Positions 57,814 through 64,000 of a stretch of 64,000 bases of DNA are shown here, one piece after another. The position numbers and the translations under genes are program-made. Position 1 is the first letter of the stretch, and every line of letters starts with the position of its first letter. Origin of the DNA: Chamaecyparis obtusa (taxonomy: Eukaryota; Streptophyta; Pinopsida; Cupressales; Cupressaceae); the NCBI GenBank assembly GCA_027943335.1, contig BSBK01006386.1, forward strand, positions 372,001-436,000, given 5' to 3'. The notes beneath the pieces are model-generated. The model worked only from the letters and a program-made list of their open reading frames with translations. It was not told the DNA's origin and ran no database searches.

Positions 57814-58850
57814 ATTTTCAGGATCATTAGGAAGGGTTCAAATTTTGATCAGTTCCAAGGGTTCTGGTTTCTATTGGTTCCAAATGAAGGGTCATTTTCC
57901 TGTAGATATTTCCTTTTCTTTGCATATAGAGTTCCCTCTTTCCTCTCTGGTTTTCTGAGAATACAATATAGATTGTAATAGTTTGTCCTATGTACGAGAC
58001 TCAATATATTTCTACTATTATCAGATTGTGTCCATTTGAATCCTGAACTTATTGATTATAGCATGAAGGGTGTTGTAGTTTTTCTATTTGCATTTTCAGT
58101 GAGTGTCTGCAATAGAGTTGTCTTCGTAGAGATAATTGAGTTCAAGATTGGTTTTCAAGTGTGTATGAGCTAAGATATCAAGGGTGTCTCATGCTTGTCT
58201 TCCAGTGGATGCTAGTTAATGTATCATCTGTTTATAGGTCTCTTCTAAGGGGAGGGTTAAAATCCTTTGAATAGGTGATAACACATTTGGGTACACAGGT
58301 GGTTTGATAATGTATAGTCTGATCAATGGTGTGTGGTTGATGTAAGGGATCACCATATTTGAATGTATTGTCTTCTTATTTCTTAAGCTCTTTGTTACAT
58401 TGAGGTATTTGACTCTACTGCCCATTTGATAAGGCACTGGTCTATGAGAGACTTAGGGTATCTCAAGGGTCCTTTCAACCCAACATTAAATCAATTACCT
58501 TTCCCTTTCATGTTGGTAGTAGTAATAGGAGTTTCTCTCTAGTCTTTAGACTCATTCTATGCAAGTAGGGCTGTTGCATAAGGATTGGCTTCATTGGGGT
58601 ACAAGTTACCTGAAGGGGTTTGAAGACTATTCCACACTAATCTGTCTGCAGGCCTTTTATTCACCAAAATGATGTCTTGAGTGTCCAGATGAGGCAATAT
58701 CCACCTGAGTGATGTGGAGCTCAAAGAAGAAGGAGGATGCCGTCGGTCCTCATTAATTTTACTATTTTCTTGTCAAACTTGAGTACCTAACCTATGATTC
58801 AATCCCACCTATTTGATTCAAGTTTGGTCCTGCATGGAAAAGCTCCAACA

Positions 58851-60693
58851 CTTTAAATCTAAAGAAGTTGGCCACATTGTTGCTAGATGTCCACATAAGA
58901 AAGATGATGAAAGAACCAAAGACCGATTTGAAGGAAGCTATGGGAGAAGAAACAACAGGAGCTACCAATACAAGAACAGAGACAACCGAGATAGCAATGA
59001 AAAAGGTAAAAAGGTATGTTATATAGCTGAAGAAAATGAATCTAAATCTGACTCTGATGATGATGTAGAAGTTGTATTTGTTGCTATGAAAGATGACTCA
59101 GAGGAAGAAGAAAAACATGAAGAAACAACATTGATCTCTAAAGTTGATAGGAATGATACATGGATCATAGACAGTGGTTGTACACATCACATGACTAGTG
59201 ATGAGGAGAAGTTTGATAAACTTGAAGAATACAATGGAGGATCTGTGAGAATGGGTAATTATGCACCTTGTATGGTAAAAGGTAAAGGTTCACTGATGAT
59301 TAATGATAAAATAAAATGTGAGAATGCTTATTGGGTGAAAGGACTGAACTATAATCTATTAAGTGTGGTACAGCTGAACAATTCAGGCCACCAACTTGCT
59401 TTTGAGAGAAAAAAGGTAAAGATCTATGATGGCAGAGGAAGACTTGTCAGAACTGGTACACAATCTAGAGGTAATCTATTTTATCTTGATATTGATCAGT
59501 CTTCTTGTTTGATAATGAAAGATGAAGATGCATGGTTGTGGCATAAAAGGTTATGTCATGTGAATTTTGATAACATGATTAAAATTAGTAAAAGGAAAAG
59601 AGTTAGAGGTTTGCCTAACTTGTCAAAACTAGATCATGTTATGTGTCATGAATGTCAGAAAGGTAAGATGAATAGGTCTAGTTTTAAAAGCAAAGACTAT
59701 TCAACAAAGAAGATACTTGAGTTGATTCATACTGACCTATGTGGTCCTATAAGAACTTAGAGTTTTTATGGTGATAGATACTTTATTCTTTTTGTTGATG
59801 ACTACACTAGATTGATGACTGTCATGTTCTTAAAATAAAAATCTGAGCAATTCAAAATGTTTAAATAGTATAAGGCAAAAGTGGAAAAAGAGACAGGTAA
59901 AGAAATAAAATGCTTAAGATTTGATAGAGGAGGTGAATTTATCTTTGATGAATTTACTAATTTCTATAATGAGCATGGTATTAAAAGACAGGTCTCATCA
60001 CCGAGGACACCTCAATAGAATGACATTACTGAATGAAGGAATAGGTCACTAGTTAACTATGCCAGGACACTGATGTTGCAAAAGAATGTTTCTCAAACAT
60101 ACTGGAGGGAAGTTGTCGGTACATTTGTTTATGTACTTAACTGAGTTCAATTGAAGAAAGATACCAACAAGACACCCTATGAGTTATGGTTTGGACACAA
60201 ACCTACAGTAAGTTATTTCAAGATTTTTGGAGCAAATGTTTTATTCTAAAGGATGAAAGAAATGGAAAATTTGACTCAAAAGGTGATGAAGGAATATTCC
60301 TAGGATATTCTACTAAAAGAAAAGCATATAAGTGTGAATAAAATTATAAATAAAATGATTGAAAGTACTAATGTTCGAGTAGATGAGTATGATGACAAAT
60401 ATGTAGAGGAAAGCATAAAAGAACCTGAAGACTATGGTAGATTCACTTATATTGAACAACCTGAGGTTCTACTAACATAGTAGATAGTGTTAATCGGTTA
60501 GCAGGTAAACCCTACTGAGGAATAGGAAAAAGAAACTGAAGAGCACCGAGCAAGAAAATGAACCTTCCCAGGATGAACAAGAGAGAAGAGACCATGCACT
60601 AGCTATATTTATCAGGAAACATCATCCAAAGACATAAATTATTGGAGATACATAAGCTGGCATGATAACAAGAAGCAAAGCAAGAGAAGGTAC
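58851..60693 (+). pseudogene. Copia pol (element A): protease and integrase, cut before the reverse transcriptase
   Basis: It continues the gag zinc knuckle, then shows a protease active site (WIIDSGCTHHM), GAG-pre-integrase (LWHKRLCHVNFDNM, with the zinc-binding HHCC completed by CHECQKGKM) and integrase with Asp in HTDLCGP, Asp in RFDRGGEF and Glu in DITE. Stops include 59758 (TAG) and several later ones. The linker RKHHPK ... MITRSKARE normally precedes RT; here the reading ends at 60693, where the LTR of element C starts. Protease cleaves the polyprotein and integrase inserts the cDNA; this copy is inactive. Confidence 0.9.
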
Positions 60694-60983
60694 TGTTGCC
60701 CAAAATTTCCCTGTCCTTCATTTTTGGCCACGGTCCTATTTTTTCCAAAGAACTGCTCTAGTGTCAAAAATCCAGTGTGTTTTCGACCTTCTCTATGAAG
60801 GCTCAAGATGTTTCTGCCCTTTTGGTCTGAAAGCTTGGTGTGTTTTCGACCTCCGCTCTAAAAATTCTGTGTTTTCGACCTTCACTCAAAAAACCTCTAT
60901 GTTTTCAACCCTAAGTGTGCAACTCCAACCAGGCAGGTCCCAATTCCTCAAAGCCATGCCAGTGCAGTGAAGATCTGACAGCT

Positions 60984-61754
60984 GTTGCATGATTCCATGG
61001 GATCTTCGATCCCATGAGATCATACGAAAACTATTGATGTGGCACCGCGGGCTCATCCAAGCAGTCGGCAAATAGTGAGGTGACGTGTCTGGTTATCGGC
61101 TAACATCCTACGGTTGGTCACATGATCGCATGGGCTCTTTTGAGCCCATGTGACCATGTGACAAAACATCAACAGTTTCGGTGGTGACGGTGGAGGTCAG
61201 TGGCTAACACCTTTCGGTTGGTCACATGATCGCATGGGCTCTTTTGAGCCCATGCGACCATGCGACAAACCATCAATGGTTCACGACTCGGGCAGGTAGC
61301 ATCTTGCGGTTGGTCGCATGATCACATGCGGTCTCAAAAATGCATGTGACCATGCAACAAGCGGTGGGTCTGATGTTCAGTGGAAGCGCTAGTTGATCCA
61401 AGATCAACGGTTAGCGCACGATCTCATGGGATCTTCTGATCCAATGTGATCATGTGACAACCATTTGATTCTTCTAGGTTTTTCAGTTGGTGTGGTCGTG
61501 GGTCTAGACTTGTGGTCAGCTCTTGTTGGGCCACGTGGCAGGGTTTGACAAGTGTGATGTCTTGCAGGTCCCGAGCGATGCTTATGTGGTGGTAGGGAAA
61601 GTTTTCAAAAAGGCTTGTCGCATGATCGCATGAAGGCCTTTTGGGCTCATGCGATCATGCCACCATTGACATTTTCAAAGGGCGGAGGCAAGTTTTCAAA
61701 AGCTTGTCGCATGATCGCATGAGGGCCTTTCAGCTCATGCGATCATGCGACCAT
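60984..61754 (+). repeat. Seven-hairpin array in U3 of the LTR of C
   Basis: Hairpins at 60984-61028, 61114-61163, 61218-61268, 61310-61360, 61410-61460, 61613-61672 and 61704-61754. The stems are variants of GTCGCATGATCGCATG / CATGCGATCATGCGAC with loops such as GGCTCTTTTGAGCC. Units 2-3 and 6-7 lie in tandem duplications of about 90-105 bases. Confidence 0.9.
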
Positions 61755-62630
61755 TGCTTTGTCAAAGTGGTGTAGCCTATTTTTGCGGACTCTCTTCCAA
61801 GGTGAATGTTGCAAGCGCGGGTAGCTCAAGAAATTTATGTCACTAGGACATGCGTAGTTGAGAGGATGATGAAGGAGGTCTGGGTGGCCGTCAGGGGTCA
61901 TTTCTTATCTCTGCAAGGTACTAGTGTGCATTCATGGCATGACTTTGTGCAGAAAAGAGTGACAAATCTAGGTTGTTTATCTGCAGGTTGATTGCGGTAC
62001 AGGGTTGGAGCACGCAAATGAAATATTTGATCAGCCATGATATTTACAGAGCATATTTATGATCATAAGTGACCGGTTTTAGGGGTGATTATTCTATTGT
62101 AGATTTATGTAACCCTAAGGAGATATTTTTTTTCCTGCCTGCGTGCAGGGGATGTATATATTCTTTTTTGGAGCCTGTAGTGCTCAGAATTCACATGTTT
62201 GTAAAATAGAAAGCCTCTTTCTTGGGAAGCTATCTGTGGCATTTCTTTTTGCCCCTTTAGCTTTCCACATCTTGTAGATTCTCATTGATGAATTCAAACA
62301 TTGCAAAGTATTCTGTGACATTCTTGTTGTCCTCATGCTTGCTTGTCTGGATTACCTCTTATTGAATTCAGTATATGTATGTTTCAGTAACTCTTAGGTT
62401 TTTCTTGATTCCTCTTTCTTTCTGCAATTCATGTGTATGCTGGTGAATGATTTGATTTGAATGCTTTTGTGGGCATACTTCCACCCCTGACAATCTGTCT
62501 CATTCATATACCCAATTGTAGAGATGAATGTTTGTCTGCAGGTTGTATTCTGTGTCTGACTCTTTAGGAGTACTGCTGTCTTGAGAAATTCCTTTTTCCT
62601 TGCATAGTATTCCTTTACTGCAAACCCCTC

Positions 62631-62639
62631 TATAAAATA
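62631..62639 (+). promoter_or_regulatory. TATA box of the LTR of C
   Basis: TATAAAATA, 1,937 bases into the LTR, downstream of all hairpins. Confidence 0.5.
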
Positions 62640-62990
62640 CTTATGCAGGCCTATTCATTGAGTTGTAATCTCCTAGACCTAGGATTATGTACTGGTTTCA
62701 TCCTTCATACTGCAATTCATACCCTAGTTTCGGTGCATCACCTAGTAGGATAGGTTTGCTTTCCTATCATTTCCCTTTCATGCATTCCTTCGAACCCTTT
62801 CCCCTCAAAGTTTACTTTCCTGTTAGAAGCAAATCAGGGTGATTATCCAAGAGGAACCAACCTAGAATCTGGAGGTCTCATCTAAGTTAGCAAAAGGTCC
62901 CACAACCTTGAGATGATTCCCATGTTATACTGGATTATCAAGACTACGAGAGCTTGAGATCAGAGGTGCAAATTCAGTGTATAACATTTT

Positions 62991-63114
62991 TGGCATGCCT
63001 GGTGGGACAGTAAAGAAGTTCATTTTTTGGAGATTGTGTCATCTCTGATATGCAGATTGCATAATACAGACTTTTAGAGGTTGTTCTATCAAGTATATCT
63101 GGCGACTCCACTGG
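62991..63114 (+). promoter_or_regulatory. Two candidate primer-binding sites of element C
   Basis: TGGCATGCCTGGTGGGAC at 62991 directly follows the proposed LTR end. TGGCGACTCCACTGG at 63100 is the Tat/Ogre-like site also used by element B. Only one can be the true site; the choice sets the LTR end. Confidence 0.5.
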
Positions 63115-63148
63115 TTTCAAAAACTCAGGCCAACCTTGCTTAAGGTTT

Positions 63149-64000
63149 ATGAGAAAGATCGAGATTAGAAGCTCAAAGCCTACCAAATTTTCAGAGTTTC
63201 CCTTGAAAAGAAGCTACAAAGGCAGGTCAACTCAGAGAAGAGCCCCTACAAGAAGAGTCCAATCTACACCTCCTGATATTTTAGAGAGGAGACCTTTCCT
63301 CTTTCATTTTAGAAGAAGAGGTAGATCTCTGACCAGAGTTTTAGAAGAAGAAGAAGATCCAAATCTAGCAAGTACAACTCATATAGTTGTTAATCTTCAG
63401 GTTACACCTCCTACAATGGCTAGAAATTTCACCTTTGCACCTTTCAATTAGGGGAGCCCATTAAATTTTGCAGTGCATCATGATGTGCCCTTGGTGGCAT
63501 TAAAGAATATACCTAATTTCACAAGGGAGGGACAGACAACAGCCTTTGAGCACATAAGAGATGTGAGCACCATTTGCAGCATACACAACATTACTCAAGA
63601 TGATGTGTCCACCAAATTATTAGTAGCATCCCTGAAAGGTAAGGCTCTAGAGTGGTTTAGAACTTTAACTATTGGTTCTATTACTTCATGGGATGAATTA
63701 GGGGATGCATTAAGCAAGAATTTTGAGGATAAATCAGATAATTTGTCTCTAGTTGAGCAGTTAACAACTATAAAGAGAGACCCTCAAGAGCAAATGACAG
63801 ATTATAATAGTAGATTCCTTAAAACATGGAATAGAATCCCAGTATCTGTAAGGCCATCAGCTGACCATGCCTTCCTGTACTACTTGCAAAGTCTGAATAA
63901 ACAAATCTCTGTCATGATCCAGTCTATGGGTGGTACCACTTTACCCCAGGCCTTTGACACTGCTGTCAGAGCTGAAAATTGTTTGATCCAAGTAGGCATG
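63149..64000 (+). pseudogene. Gypsy gag of element C, running off the window
   Basis: The frame from 63149 starts with a basic arm (KRSYKGRSTQRRAPTRRVQS). After a single TAG at 63449 it continues with the retrotransposon gag core: FTREGQTTAFEHIRDVSTIC, STKLLVASLKGKALEWFRTL, WDELGDALSKNF and PQEQMTDYNSRFLKTWNR. It stays open to the window end. Gag builds the particle. With one stop only, this is one of the better preserved coding regions here, so C may be the youngest insertion, although the stop makes this copy unable to produce full-length gag without read-through. Confidence 0.85.

Larger units (their letters stand above)
55835..58850 (+). mobile_element. 3' LTR of element B (3.0 kb)
   Basis: Direct repeat of 50745-53751, ending GCTCCAACA. 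It differs by scattered base changes and by a local duplication of about 43 bases at 57600-57665 (AGTTAGTCTATGATGATGAA given twice). The target duplication is GTTTA before the 5' LTR and CTTTA after this LTR, four of five identical. Confidence 0.9.
60694..62986 (+). mobile_element. 5' LTR of element C
   Basis: It begins TGTTGCCCAAAATTTCC directly after the copia linker and most likely ends GTATAACA at 62986. It shares with LTR B the TGTTTTCGACC motif array (60760-60910), the large hairpins (seven here, 60984-61754) and a TATA box at 62631, but otherwise differs. It is a related but separate family. Its partner lies outside the window. Confidence 0.7.

Noticed and set aside
60662..60970. 102-codon frame as an independent gene
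   Set aside because: It starts in the copia linker (ITRSKARE) and then runs into the LTR of element C; a chance fusion across an insertion junction.

Overview
The window looks like accessory DNA from a very large plant genome, most probably a gymnosperm (conifer). It is AT-rich, filled with old and nested transposable elements, and holds only dead fragments of host genes. The evidence is long LTRs, copia elements primed at TGGTATCAGAG, Tat/Ogre-like gypsy leaders, L1-type LINEs and plant gene fragments (GDSL lipase, R2R3-MYB) with plant introns. The species cannot be named from the sequence. I found no intact host gene. The only RNA-gene homology is a 5S-rRNA-derived foldback.

Layout. 0-8.7 kb: a hAT-type transposase relic (+). 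Then a long single-exon pseudogene (-) with a G-patch-like motif and a coiled coil, an unrecognised 218-codon reading frame (-), and a foldback repeat. 8.75-13.6 kb: a truncated copia-type element (LTR, primer site, gag with a series of zinc knuckles) and an unknown element ORF. 13.6-27.5 kb: fragments of three unrelated host genes (GDSL esterase/lipase, enoyl-CoA hydratase/isomerase, R2R3-MYB). They lie between two sequences that look like opposite termini of a CACTA-like DNA transposon. The block also holds dispersed repeats and an inverted pair of 5S-derived copies. 27.5-35.8 kb: a gypsy gag fragment, a foldback and two extremely AT-rich blocks. 35.8-47.6 kb: two LINE copies on the minus strand. 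One is close to full length and is split by a 1.05-kb DNA transposon. The other is 5'-truncated and is followed by an extra ORF. 47.7-64 kb: a nest of LTR retrotransposons.

The right-hand nest can be read as a timeline. A copia-type LTR (47691-49070) was interrupted by copia element A, whose 5' LTR is 49071-49894. Element B (50745-58850) then inserted into A's gag zinc knuckle and left a near-perfect 5-bp target duplication. Its 3.0-kb LTRs flank only an unknown acidic ORF and no pol. Element C (60694 to beyond the window) interrupted A just before the reverse transcriptase; it has a long LTR and a gypsy gag.

The most unusual signal is in the U3 parts of the LTRs of B and C. Each holds 5 to 7 hairpins built on one shared stem (GTCGCATGATCGCATG / CATGCGATCATGCGAC), upstream of a TATA box that sits at almost the same offset in B and C. 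Other points of interest are the candidate gene-capturing transposon, the G-patch/coiled-coil ORF, the 5S foldback, the LINE with a downstream ORF, and the unknown ORF of element B.
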